NCBI GenBank assembly: GCA_021781185.1
Contig: JAJXXI010000317.1
Span: forward strand, 1 to 6,096
Reading direction: 5' to 3'
From: a bacterium
Lineage (GTDB): Bacteria; Verrucomicrobiota; Verrucomicrobiia; Limisphaerales; UBA11358
DNA length: 6,096 nt
Each line of letters starts with the position of its first letter. Within the stretch, counting starts at the first letter, position 1. Position numbers and translations under genes: made by a program. The notes beneath the pieces are model-generated. The model saw only the letters and a list, made by a program, of their open reading frames with translations, did no database searches and had not been told where the DNA came from. Positions 1 to 6,072 of this stretch are shown here, in pieces.

Positions 1-26
1 AATCTGAATTCTCCCGCCGACCTGCC

Positions 27-130
27 ATGCCGGACTTAAAGCTGATGCAATGGGCCGTCTTGCTGGCCGCCGTTTTGGGGTCGGCTTTTTCTATTCGTCG
101 GTCGGCCACGGCGGCGCCACCGGCTATCTC
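27..130 (+). pseudogene. N-terminal relic of a TauE/SafE-type permease
   Basis: The frame from the ATG at 27 gives a hydrophobic start (MPDLKLMQWAVLLAAVLG). The frame one base back then continues it at about position 77 with GVGFFYSSVGHGGATGYL. Joined, these resemble the first membrane helix and the conserved YSSVGHGGASGYL stretch that I recall from a subgroup of TauE/SafE anion-export permeases. One base appears to be missing near the TTTTGGGG run at 73-80. The family proteins run to roughly 250 residues with several further membrane helices, but here the similarity stops after GYL at about 130 and no helix follows in any frame. I therefore read it as a truncated, frameshifted remnant. The family assignment rests on motif memory over about 35 residues, so it is moderate. 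Confidence 0.5.
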
Positions 131-427
131 CAGCAACAAGTTTTCCTCTACCTCGCGGCGCAAAAGCACATTCCGGAACAAATTTCGTCACCGTCACAGC
201 GTGAGCACCGCGAGCTCGCGCGGCATCAGCGGTTCGCGCGTTTTATCGCCGGTCAAATACCCGCGCCGCTTCAAGAGCGCGCGATTTATTTGATTCTTGC
301 ACACTCAGCGTTTGAACATCGGGACGTCCTCCAGCGCATCGCCTCCGGCCGGGTCTCCGCTGAGTTCTTGCGCACGGTGTGTGAGATTTCACCGGAAACC
401 GCGCGGATATTATGGGAAGAGAGGTGA
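50..427 (+). CDS. chimeric hypothetical ORF (125 aa), probably gene debris
   Basis: This continuous frame starts at an ATG without a convincing Shine-Dalgarno site. Its first ~27 residues are the shifted TauE/SafE-like piece. From about 131 the character changes to a soluble, charged, helix-rich sequence with no membrane segment, including REHRELARHQRFARFIAG and the C-terminal SPETARILWEER. Codon third positions in the second part are rich in G and C, so it looks as if it was once translated. I do not recognise this part. The frame remains coding-like beyond the TGA at 425-427. Either this is a small real gene whose true start lies after the TauE-like piece (for example the TTG near 290), or, more likely, it is the 5' part of a broken gene joined to the permease remnant. 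Confidence 0.3.
   Translation: MGRLAGRRFGVGFFYSSVGHGGATGYLQQQVFLYLAAQKHIPEQISSPSQREHRELARHQRFARFIAGQIPAPLQERAIYLILAHSAFEHRDVLQRIASGRVSAEFLRTVCEISPETARILWEER
416..424 (+). promoter_or_regulatory. Shine-Dalgarno-like site before TTG 431
   Basis: The sequence GGAAGAGAGG contains a good anti-SD match (GAGAGG at 419-424), six bases before a TTG at 431 and overlapping the end of the preceding frame. It is the best ribosome-binding-like site in the left zone and is the only reason to consider translation starting at 431. It may equally be chance, since it is also the coding sequence for the preceding EER residues. Confidence 0.3.
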
Positions 428-718
428 AATTTGGCTACCGCCGCGCAGCAGCAAATGGCGCGGTCCTTGGGTCTTGAGCCAGCCAGCACCGGCCCGACGA
501 CGCAATCTTTGGCCGAACTGGTCGTTTATAAAAATAATTAATTTTGGCGGGAAGATAATCTTCTGGGTCTCGCTATCGGCCTGATTGACCGGTTGTCTGA
601 ATGGCCAGAGTTGCTGAGTCCGTGGCAGGTGCAATGCACATTAAGCGCTTCAACTGACCCGTTATTCGCGCAATTGGACAAATCCTCCGTCACTCATGGT
701 CTGAACGATGAAAAGTAG
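428..718 (+). pseudogene. downstream part of a broken unknown gene
   Basis: Reading on in the same frame past the TGA at 425 gives plausible protein in two blocks. The first is 431-538 (ATAAQQQMARSLGLEPAS... ending LVVYKNN), closed by TAA at 539. The second is 542-715 (FWREDNLLGLAIGLIDRLSE... ending GLNDEK), closed by TAG at 716. Both blocks have the amphipathic, Leu/Glu-rich look of real protein, and no frame change is needed over about 290 bases. The second block has no start codon after the TAA with any ribosome-binding site. I read this as one ancestral gene interrupted by nonsense changes. The first block could alternatively be a 36-residue ORF starting at TTG 431. I do not recognise the family. 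Confidence 0.35.
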
Positions 719-727
719 TTGCGCGAA
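665..727. repeat. 9-bp inverted repeat at the convergent junction
   Basis: TTCGCGCAA at 665-673 and TTGCGCGAA at 719-727 are perfect inverted copies 45 bases apart. They flank the last codons of the broken plus-strand frame (stop at 716) and lie just before the minus-strand stop of the GH16 gene at 735-737. They could form a long-loop hairpin acting on transcripts from either side, or be the scar of a rearrangement. No T tract follows, so a normal intrinsic terminator is unlikely. Confidence 0.4.
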
Positions 728-734
728 ATTTCTT

Positions 735-2093
735 TCACGGTTCAGTCAGGGCACGATAAAATCGCGGACTCAAGGAAGCCGGGTTTGAATCCGAAAATTG
801 GAGCAAGGTTGGCAAACTATAACAGGAAATTGAACTGTTGGTTGCGAGAATGGTTCCAATCGGTGTCCAATTTGACAGGTTGGAAGATACCTGCATTTGA
901 TAATGCCAGTCCGACTGCCCGTCGAGCCGAAGCTGAACAGGGCTCTCAGGCAGGCCAGTTGGCTGGCCCAATTGTGCGGGCGGCGGCAGCCCGAGCGGGA
1001 CATAAGTGAAGTTTGAAATGACAACTTCCACCGGCTGACCATTCACAGGCGGATTCCCCTTGTTGAGCCACAAATTGATGTGAACCTGTTCACCGCCGGC
1101 GGGAGGAATTCCGTGGGAGCAGCTCCAGGTTTGGAGGATGTTGCCGGCCGGTGGCGCGGGATCAAAATTGCCGTCCAAACCCTGAAAAGCCACGTTGTTT
1201 GATTGCCAGATGAAACTGTGGGTGGAATTGGTGATGCCGGCCGGCAGGGACAATCTCAAGACCTGCCCGGGATTGTAAGGAGAAACGGCGTAATCCCCCA
1301 CATAGTTGGTGCCAAAGGCGTAGTTCCAGCGGGAGAACTCAACGTCAATTTCCCGGTCATTGTAGGCCGAGTCATTGCTCCAGGTGAACAATCCGAGCAC
1401 GGCGCTGGCGTCCAACGTGTTCACCGGTGCATTGACGGTGAAGCGATACTGACCGTATCCAAAGTTGCGTTCACTGATGACTTCCACACATTGCCAGGTG
1501 CTGTTCGTGTAAGTGATCTTAAGATGCAAGGCTCCCTGCGCGTCCAACCAGGCGTTGTTCGTGCTGTCGGAAAAATAATTGGGGCCCGGTCCCGCCAGGT
1601 TGCCGGCGCTGGTTCTGACCCACCAGTGATAGCCGGAAAAATTGAACTGGCGGGCGCTCGGATTGCTCCGGTTGGCGTAGACCACCGCCAATGCCTGGGT
1701 GGGAATATTCAATGCCGAATCACCGTTGACGCATGGTAAATTATAATTGGCGGGCACCAGAAACGCGGCGATTTCCGTGGCGGTTTTGTCCGAACTGCTG
1801 GTGGTGATGTCCGCCGTCCAACTGCCGTCTGCCTGAATTGAGGTCAATTGGCTGGCACAGCTCGGCTTGCTATACCACGCTCCCGCAACATAGATGAAGA
1901 CGATGACAGCATTCGTTGTCGGATCTGCGTTTTGAATATAACCGCTCAAGTTGCTGGTGGTGGAGCCATAGGCGGGCAGGTTGGTGATGATGATGGATGG
2001 CGTCGGCACGGCGGCCCGCACTGCCCCGTCCATCAGGACAACACCCAAGATGGCTGCAATGATCCTCCGGCCGAGGTTTCTGGTCTCATTCAT
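735..2093 (-). CDS. secreted GH16-type glycoside hydrolase, three-part
   Basis: A 452-residue exported protein when started at the ATG at 2091-2093. That start gives a textbook signal peptide: MNETRNLGRR, then hydrophobic IIAAILGVVLM, and likely cleavage after AVRA or AVRAA at about residue 27-28. Residues ~30-135 are a beta-rich, Ig-like module with two cysteines. Residues ~150-365 look like a GH16 concanavalin-type domain: YGQYRFTV (~213-220), the catalytic pattern EIDVE at 248-252 (first Glu nucleophile, last Glu acid/base in the family), and the later STHSFIWQSNNVAFQGLDG strand pair. The ExDxE spacing is the form without beta-bulge, as in lichenases and plant XTHs. A Pro-rich linker leads to a C-terminal module (VSSNLSNWTPIG ... 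RFYRALTEP), common at the ends of Verrucomicrobia exported proteins. The family cleaves or transfers beta-glucans or related polysaccharides, but the substrate cannot be told here. The frame also allows ATG 2135 or TTG 2144 as starts; these would put 14-17 residues before the signal peptide and are less likely. No clear SD is seen at 2093. Confidence 0.8.
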   Translation of the reverse strand: MNETRNLGRRIIAAILGVVLMDGAVRAAVPTPSIIITNLPAYGSTTSNLSGYIQNADPTTNAVIVFIYVAGAWYSKPSCASQLTSIQADGSWTADITTSSSDKTATEIAAFLVPANYNLPCVNGDSALNIPTQALAVVYANRSNPSARQFNFSGYHWWVRTSAGNLAGPGPNYFSDSTNNAWLDAQGALHLKITYTNSTWQCVEVISERNFGYGQYRFTVNAPVNTLDASAVLGLFTWSNDSAYNDREIDVEFSRWNYAFGTNYVGDYAVSPYNPGQVLRLSLPAGITNSTHSFIWQSNNVAFQGLDGNFDPAPPAGNILQTWSCSHGIPPAGGEQVHINLWLNKGNPPVNGQPVEVVISNFTYVPLGLPPPAQLGQPTGLPESPVQLRLDGQSDWHYQMQVSSNLSNWTPIGTILATNSSISCYSLPTLLQFSDSNPASLSPRFYRALTEP

Positions 2094-2261
2094 AATCACG
2101 CTGGGCAATTTACACCAAACCAACCATGGTGTCATACCCCCCAAAATAGGCTATAGTATGCGTTATTGGACGATGGTAGCATGTTGAAAAATTAGGGAGT
2201 GGAACATTGAGTTTAAAGGTCTGGTTTAAACAACAGTCCGTTTTTGCATTGAAATCAAAAA
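2094..2261. promoter_or_regulatory. divergent intergenic region with GTTTAAA direct repeat
   Basis: About 168 bases lie between the divergent starts at 2093 (minus) and 2262 (plus), so promoters for both genes should be here. GTTTAAA occurs at 2211-2217 and again at 2224-2230 with a 13-base period. The second copy is part of the palindrome GTTTAAAC (2224-2231). I could not place a convincing -35/-10 pair for either direction. TTGAAA at 2184-2189 is a possible -35, but nothing like TATAAT lies 17 bases downstream. The A-rich leader before the ATG at 2262 has no Shine-Dalgarno site. The repeat pair may be an operator, but this is untested. Confidence 0.35.
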
Positions 2262-3131
2262 ATGAAAACCCCAAAAGTCATATCACTTCAGTTAACCGCT
2301 GATTCTCAAAACCGTCTCCTTGCCTACACGACCGCTGCCGGCTTGGGGGCGTTTTTTGTCGGACAAAACGCCCAGGCTCAGGTCGTTGCCTCCCAGGCTC
2401 TCGCCCCGTATCCGGCGAATCTCGCAAAGGGAGCCGGCGCCGGATATTATCACACCTACAACTATCTGGACATTGATGGAGATGGCACGGCTGATTTTAA
2501 CCTCAATGTTGATACGTTCCGGGTCAACATGGACAAGGCGTCTGCCGCCCAGACGAATCTGGTGCTCAACCCCTCAACCAATGGATACATTATCCCCTGG
2601 ACGAACAACGCGGTTCTGGACGCCAGCTCCGGTTCTGCGCCCACTTACAGGAAGTGGCTGTCCACCTGTGTCTTTTACGGCGGATCATGGCTTTATTTTT
2701 GGAATAATTTCCCCACCAATGAGGCTCTGGGATTCAGTTTCACTGCGAGTGATGGCTTGACGCACTTTGGTTATATGATGGTCCAAGTCAATCATACGCC
2801 AGGATCAGACAACGACTTCTCAGCAACGGTTTCCGGGATCTACTATAACGCCACACCCAATGCGCCAATTACCATCGGTGATCTTCCGCCGCCGACGGTG
2901 GCCGTCACCAACATCACCGTTGGCGCCGGTAATGTGGTGACCATTGATTTTACTTCATCGGATAATGCGCCCGCGTCCGCTTTCACGCTGGAAACCAGTG
3001 CCGTTCTTGGCGCATCAGCCAACTGGACGACAGACACTGGCGTGGTTATTACCAGCAGCGGGCCAGGCATTTACCAGGCAGTTACCACAGGCACTGGTGG
3101 AACTTCACAATATTTTCGAATCAAGCATTGA
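2262..3131 (+). CDS. exported protein with DxDGDGxxD loop and C-terminal FYR-type module
   Basis: A 289-residue protein of unknown function, of a type frequent in Verrucomicrobia. Residues 1-39 form a long signal peptide (basic start, hydrophobic TTAAGLGAFFVG, likely cleavage after NAQA). The mature part has LDIDGDGTADFN (69-80), a calcium-loop-like pattern. It then has beta-rich sequence with aromatic residues (WLYFWNNF), a HFGYMMVQVNH strand (~168-177), and GIYYNATPNAPITIG (192-206). In relatives that I recall, the last two elements sit just before the PEP-CTERM sorting tail. Here they are followed instead by a Pro linker and a C-terminal module (208-289) with FTLETSAVLG, NWTTDTG and a final QYFRIKH. 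It probably acts outside the cytoplasm, at the surface or in the matrix. It is divergent from the GH16 gene, which ends in a similar module. No catalytic motif is visible. Confidence 0.75.
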   Translation: MKTPKVISLQLTADSQNRLLAYTTAAGLGAFFVGQNAQAQVVASQALAPYPANLAKGAGAGYYHTYNYLDIDGDGTADFNLNVDTFRVNMDKASAAQTNLVLNPSTNGYIIPWTNNAVLDASSGSAPTYRKWLSTCVFYGGSWLYFWNNFPTNEALGFSFTASDGLTHFGYMMVQVNHTPGSDNDFSATVSGIYYNATPNAPITIGDLPPPTVAVTNITVGAGNVVTIDFTSSDNAPASAFTLETSAVLGASANWTTDTGVVITSSGPGIYQAVTTGTGGTSQYFRIKH

Positions 3132-3340
3132 ATTGTTCCATGGAAATTCAAAACCAGAAACAACCCGCGCCAACCAATTCGGTGAACGCCGAAATTCAAG
3201 GTTGTCTCTACGCAAAAACTCCGCCGGGAATTACGGTGGGCGTTTTGACGTCGTCGTCCGAAGCTTCGCCGCTGTCGTTGCTGGCGGCCGGTATCGCCGG
3301 TCTGGCCGAACGCCGCGCCCGTCGTGGGCAAAAGCAGTAA
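3128..3340 (+). pseudogene. stranded PEP-CTERM-like C-terminal tail
   Basis: This frame overlaps the stop of the preceding gene by four bases (TTGA) and could encode 70 residues from TTG 3128 or 66 from ATG 3140. Neither start has a Shine-Dalgarno site. Its end reads SSSEASPLSLLAAGIAGLAERRARRGQKQ when the two halves are joined: a short E-x-S-P motif, a hydrophobic helix and an Arg-rich tail, the layout of PEP-CTERM sorting signals with an imperfect PEP motif. Before it, GCLYAKTPPGITVG resembles GIYYNATPNAPITIG from the upstream protein. There is no signal peptide, so a free peptide of this kind would not be exported. I read it as the original or a paralogous 3' end of a PEP-CTERM-like gene, cut off from its body. 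Translational coupling to make a small peptide is the alternative. Confidence 0.5.
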
Positions 3341-3372
3341 GCCAACGTCATGCCGCTTCAACACAAACGTGA

Positions 3373-3400
3373 AAATGGGCAGTGATAAAACTGCCCATTT
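3373..3400. terminator. stem-loop terminator, possibly bidirectional
   Basis: AAATGGGCAGT (3373-3383) pairs perfectly over 11 bases with ACTGCCCATTT (3390-3400) around a six-base loop GATAAA. On the plus strand it is followed by AATTTAGAATTT, a weak and interrupted T tract. On the minus strand it is followed by TTTTCACGTTT. It lies between the exported-protein unit and the phosphatase gene and most likely ends transcription from the former. The phosphatase promoter would then have to lie within or just after it, because the next ATG is only 16 bases away. Confidence 0.7.
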
Positions 3401-3416
3401 AATTTAGAATTTGGTT

Positions 3417-5468
3417 ATGCCTCAAGCACCCGGCAAAAAGATCCTTTTGATCGGTTGGGACGCGGCGGATTGGGAAATGATTGATCCGCTGCTGCAAGGC
3501 GGCCAGATGCCCGCGCTGGCTCAACTGATCAAGGGTGGATTGCGCGGAAATCTTGCGACGTTGCAACCCGTGCTTTCGCCCATGCTGTGGACCTCCATCG
3601 CCACGGGAAAACGCGCTGAGAAACATGGCATTTGTGGCTTTACCGAACCTTTGCCGGACGCCAGCGGCATCGGGCCGGTTCGCAGCACCTCGCGCAAATG
3701 CAAGGCAATTTGGAATATTTTGAGCCAAAGCGGCTTGAAATCCAACATCATCGGCTGGTTTGCCTCCAGTCCCGCTGAGCCGATCAACGGCGTCATGATT
3801 TCAGATCAATTTTTGCACCGGCCCATGCAAAATGACACTGCCGGAGACATTGTGACGGACGTTGTGCATCCTCGTGCGCTGGCCAAACCGGCGGCGGATT
3901 TGCGCGTCTCCACGGAAAGCCTGGTGGCTGGTGATTTGCTTCCATTTATTCCGAAGCTGGCGGAGATTGATCTGAAACAGGATGACCGGCCTTTGAAGCT
4001 GGCCCGCCGGCTGGCACGCACCGCCACCGTTCAGGCGATGGCCACGGCGCTGATTCAAAGCGAGCCATGGAATTTGATGGGGGTTTATTTTGACGGGATT
4101 GACCAGTTCGCCCATGAATTCATGCCGTATCACCCGCCCCGGCTGGACAGCGTGCCGGAGCGCGACTTTGAATTATATCAGGATGTGATGCGGGGATGTT
4201 ATCGGTTTCACGACATGATGCTGCACACGCTGCTGCAATATGTGGATGACGAAACCACGGTGATCTTGATCAGCGATCACGGTTACGAATCCGGTCGCCG
4301 CCGGCCTCCGTTGAACCAGGGCAAGGAAGACCCGGAAGGCTGCCATCGCCCGTTTGGAATTGTTTGCCTCAAAGGGCCGGGAATAAAAAAAGACGACCGG
4401 CTGTATGGCGCGTCCATCCTGGATGTGACGCCGACAATCCTGACTCTGTTGGGTTTGCCCATCGGCAGCGACATGGATGGTCGGCCTTGGCTGGAGGCTT
4501 TTGAGAAGCCAGTGACACCGGAGCGCATTTTTAGCTGGGAAAGATTGGGTGATGAAAAGGCGGGGCTACATACGGAGCACACCCGCCAAGATCCGGCGGA
4601 GGCGGCCGCAGCCATCGAGCAACTCGTCGCGCTGGGCTACATCGCGCCCCCCAGCGATGACGCGCGTAAGACGGTGCAAGACACCATTCGCTGCAACAAA
4701 ACAAATTTGATTCGCTCTCTTTTGGGCACGCCCCAGGAGTCCAAAGCTATTCCCTTGTTGGAGGAACTGCTTGCTGAGAAAGCAGATAATGAATGGTGTC
4801 TCCTGACGCTGGCGCGTTGCCATATCCGGCAGGGCAAGCTTCCTGAAGCACGTAATGTTTTGGAAAAGTCTGCGCTCGCCATGCAACAGGAGGGACAAGT
4901 TCAGCTCGTTTTTGCGGAACTGGCCTTCGCCGAGGAAAAGCCGGACGAAGCCCTGAAATATTTGCAGGCGGCCGAAAGTTCGGGCGGCAGCCATCCGGCG
5001 CTGTTCAACCAGATTGGCCATGCTTATCTCATTCTGAAACGATGGGATGAAGCCGGGGACGCTTTTCAAAAGTCGCTGGAAATTGAACCTGATAATCCCG
5101 CCGCGCTCGACGGACTGGCAAGCGTGCATTTGGAAAACAACGAACCGGATCTGGCGGTTGAAAAGTCGCTTCAGGCGGTTGGACTAATTCATTATTTCCC
5201 CGAAGCCCATTATCACCTGGGGCTCGGGCTGGAACGATTGAACAAGGCGTCGGAAGCCATTCTGCCTTACGAGACGGCATTGAACATGGGCTATCGGAAA
5301 AACCTGCTGCACGGCCATCTGGCAAAACTATACCGGCCGATCAATCCTCAAAAGGCGGCCAGACACCAAAAACTGTTGATCAATTCACAAAGACCACGAA
5401 TCTATCGGGCTGACATCAACTCCAAGCTGTCCTTTGCGGAAACCAGTCCGCCCAAGAGCCAGGCTTAA
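3417..5468 (+). CDS. alkaline-phosphatase-superfamily phosphodiesterase/phosphatase with C-terminal TPRs
   Basis: A 683-residue protein, cytoplasmic by appearance because no signal peptide or membrane helix is seen. Residues ~6-365 form a type I phosphodiesterase/nucleotide pyrophosphatase-like domain of the alkaline phosphatase superfamily. Likely two-metal-site residues are Asp15 (LIGWDAADW), Thr59 as candidate nucleophile (SPMLWTSIATGK), Asp226 and/or Asp229 with His233 (YFDGIDQFAHEF), Asp287-His288 (SDHG) and His310 (GCHRPFG). The set looks complete, so activity is expected, but the substrate is unknown. Residues ~440-628 hold about five TPR units (for example HPALFNQIGHAYLILKRW), which suggests a protein partner or oligomer. 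The C-terminus is basic. The same domain pair is common in Planctomycetes and Verrucomicrobia. ATG 3417 is chosen over the in-frame TTG 3411. Neither has a clear SD, and the domain begins right after it. The sulfotransferase gene follows after 7 bases. Confidence 0.85.
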   Translation: MPQAPGKKILLIGWDAADWEMIDPLLQGGQMPALAQLIKGGLRGNLATLQPVLSPMLWTSIATGKRAEKHGICGFTEPLPDASGIGPVRSTSRKCKAIWNILSQSGLKSNIIGWFASSPAEPINGVMISDQFLHRPMQNDTAGDIVTDVVHPRALAKPAADLRVSTESLVAGDLLPFIPKLAEIDLKQDDRPLKLARRLARTATVQAMATALIQSEPWNLMGVYFDGIDQFAHEFMPYHPPRLDSVPERDFELYQDVMRGCYRFHDMMLHTLLQYVDDETTVILISDHGYESGRRRPPLNQGKEDPEGCHRPFGIVCLKGPGIKKDDRLYGASILDVTPTILTLLGLPIGSDMDGRPWLEAFEKPVTPERIFSWERLGDEKAGLHTEHTRQDPAEAAAAIEQLVALGYIAPPSDDARKTVQDTIRCNKTNLIRSLLGTPQESKAIPLLEELLAEKADNEWCLLTLARCHIRQGKLPEARNVLEKSALAMQQEGQVQLVFAELAFAEEKPDEALKYLQAAESSGGSHPALFNQIGHAYLILKRWDEAGDAFQKSLEIEPDNPAALDGLASVHLENNEPDLAVEKSLQAVGLIHYFPEAHYHLGLGLERLNKASEAILPYETALNMGYRKNLLHGHLAKLYRPINPQKAARHQKLLINSQRPRIYRADINSKLSFAETSPPKSQA

Positions 5469-5475
5469 TGATTGG

Positions 5476-6072
5476 ATGGCCGATATGCTGAAAGACTTCA
5501 CCACCATCGTATCCGGATTGCCGCGATCTGGAACTAGCTTGATGATGCAAATGTTACAAGCAGGCGGGCTGGAGCTGCTGACTGACGCACTGCGCACTCC
5601 GGATGAACACAATCCGCGTGGTTACTTTGAACTCGAAGCTGTTAAACATGGCCGCAACGATTTGTCCTGGCTGGCACATGCAAGAGGGAAGGCCGTCAAG
5701 GTCATTCATTTGCTCTTGATGAACCTGCCAACAGATCAACCATACCGGGTGATTTTCATGAACCGAGACCTGCAGGAAGTCGTCAAATCTCAACGAGCCA
5801 TGCTCAAGCAACAGGGGCAAACCGGCGCGGCACTTGCCGACAGTGCGCTCGCCGGCATCTTTGAGAAACAGCTCACCACCGTTCATCACTGGCTAGCGGA
5901 GCAGCCAAATTTTTCCGTATTATATGTCAACCATCGTGACGTTATGGAACACCCTTCGCTGGCTGCCGAACAAATCAACGCATTTTTGAACGGCGATTTT
6001 TCAGTCAATAACATGGCTGCTGTCGTAACGCCATCGCTTCACCGCCAGCGTAATCCTGCGTTGGCAAAATAG
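5476..6072 (+). CDS. short PAPS-type sulfotransferase family protein
   Basis: A 198-residue protein with the sulfotransferase fold signature. SGLPRSGTS at residues 13-21 is the 5'-phosphosulfate-binding loop. VIFMNRDLQEVVKSQ (92-105) corresponds to the 3'-phosphate-binding segment with its Arg and Ser, where the classic form is RDPRDVxxS. NPRGYFELEAVK (46-57) and FSVLYVNHRDVMEHP (146-160) are further family-like blocks. These enzymes transfer sulfate from PAPS to a hydroxyl or amine acceptor. The acceptor is unknown. At about 200 residues it is shorter than most members (250-350), but I recall a compact bacterial subgroup of this size, and it ends in an ordinary stop. ATG 5476 is chosen because it lies 7 bases after the phosphatase stop and just before the fold. 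ATG 5485 is possible, and TTG 5434 would overlap the previous gene by 35 bases. No SD is evident, so translation may be coupled. Confidence 0.85.
   Translation: MADMLKDFTTIVSGLPRSGTSLMMQMLQAGGLELLTDALRTPDEHNPRGYFELEAVKHGRNDLSWLAHARGKAVKVIHLLLMNLPTDQPYRVIFMNRDLQEVVKSQRAMLKQQGQTGAALADSALAGIFEKQLTTVHHWLAEQPNFSVLYVNHRDVMEHPSLAAEQINAFLNGDFSVNNMAAVVTPSLHRQRNPALAK

Noticed and set aside
425..427. TGA read as selenocysteine or otherwise recoded
   Set aside because: A TAA follows in the same frame at 539, no SECIS-like hairpin is evident next to the codon, and the context is a decayed zone.
953..968. Palindrome GGCCAG-TTGG-CTGGCC
   Set aside because: It lies inside the Pro/Gln linker coding sequence of the hydrolase, has only six paired bases and no T tract, so it is likely incidental.
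719..1009. Plus-strand frame continuing the relic beyond the TAG at 716
   Set aside because: From 735 on it is antisense to the C-terminal module of the hydrolase. Its composition is not like the preceding blocks.
1203..1739. Plus-strand open frame of 178 codons inside the hydrolase gene
   Set aside because: It is antisense to the GH16 domain, which carries clear family motifs. The frame has no recognisable domain and is explained by GC-rich codon shadowing.
3120..3145. Programmed -1 frameshift joining the exported protein to the sorting tail
   Set aside because: No slippery heptamer is visible at the overlap, and the protein already ends in the usual terminal aromatic-Arg motif of its module (QYFRIKH), so its stop looks genuine.
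4566..5129. Minus-strand open frame of 187 codons
   Set aside because: It is antisense to the TPR part of the phosphatase protein, has no motif, and has no good start site.
5434..5475. Upstream TTG start for the sulfotransferase
   Set aside because: It would overlap the phosphatase gene by 35 bases and add a basic 14-residue extension outside the fold. ATG 5476 directly precedes the conserved region.
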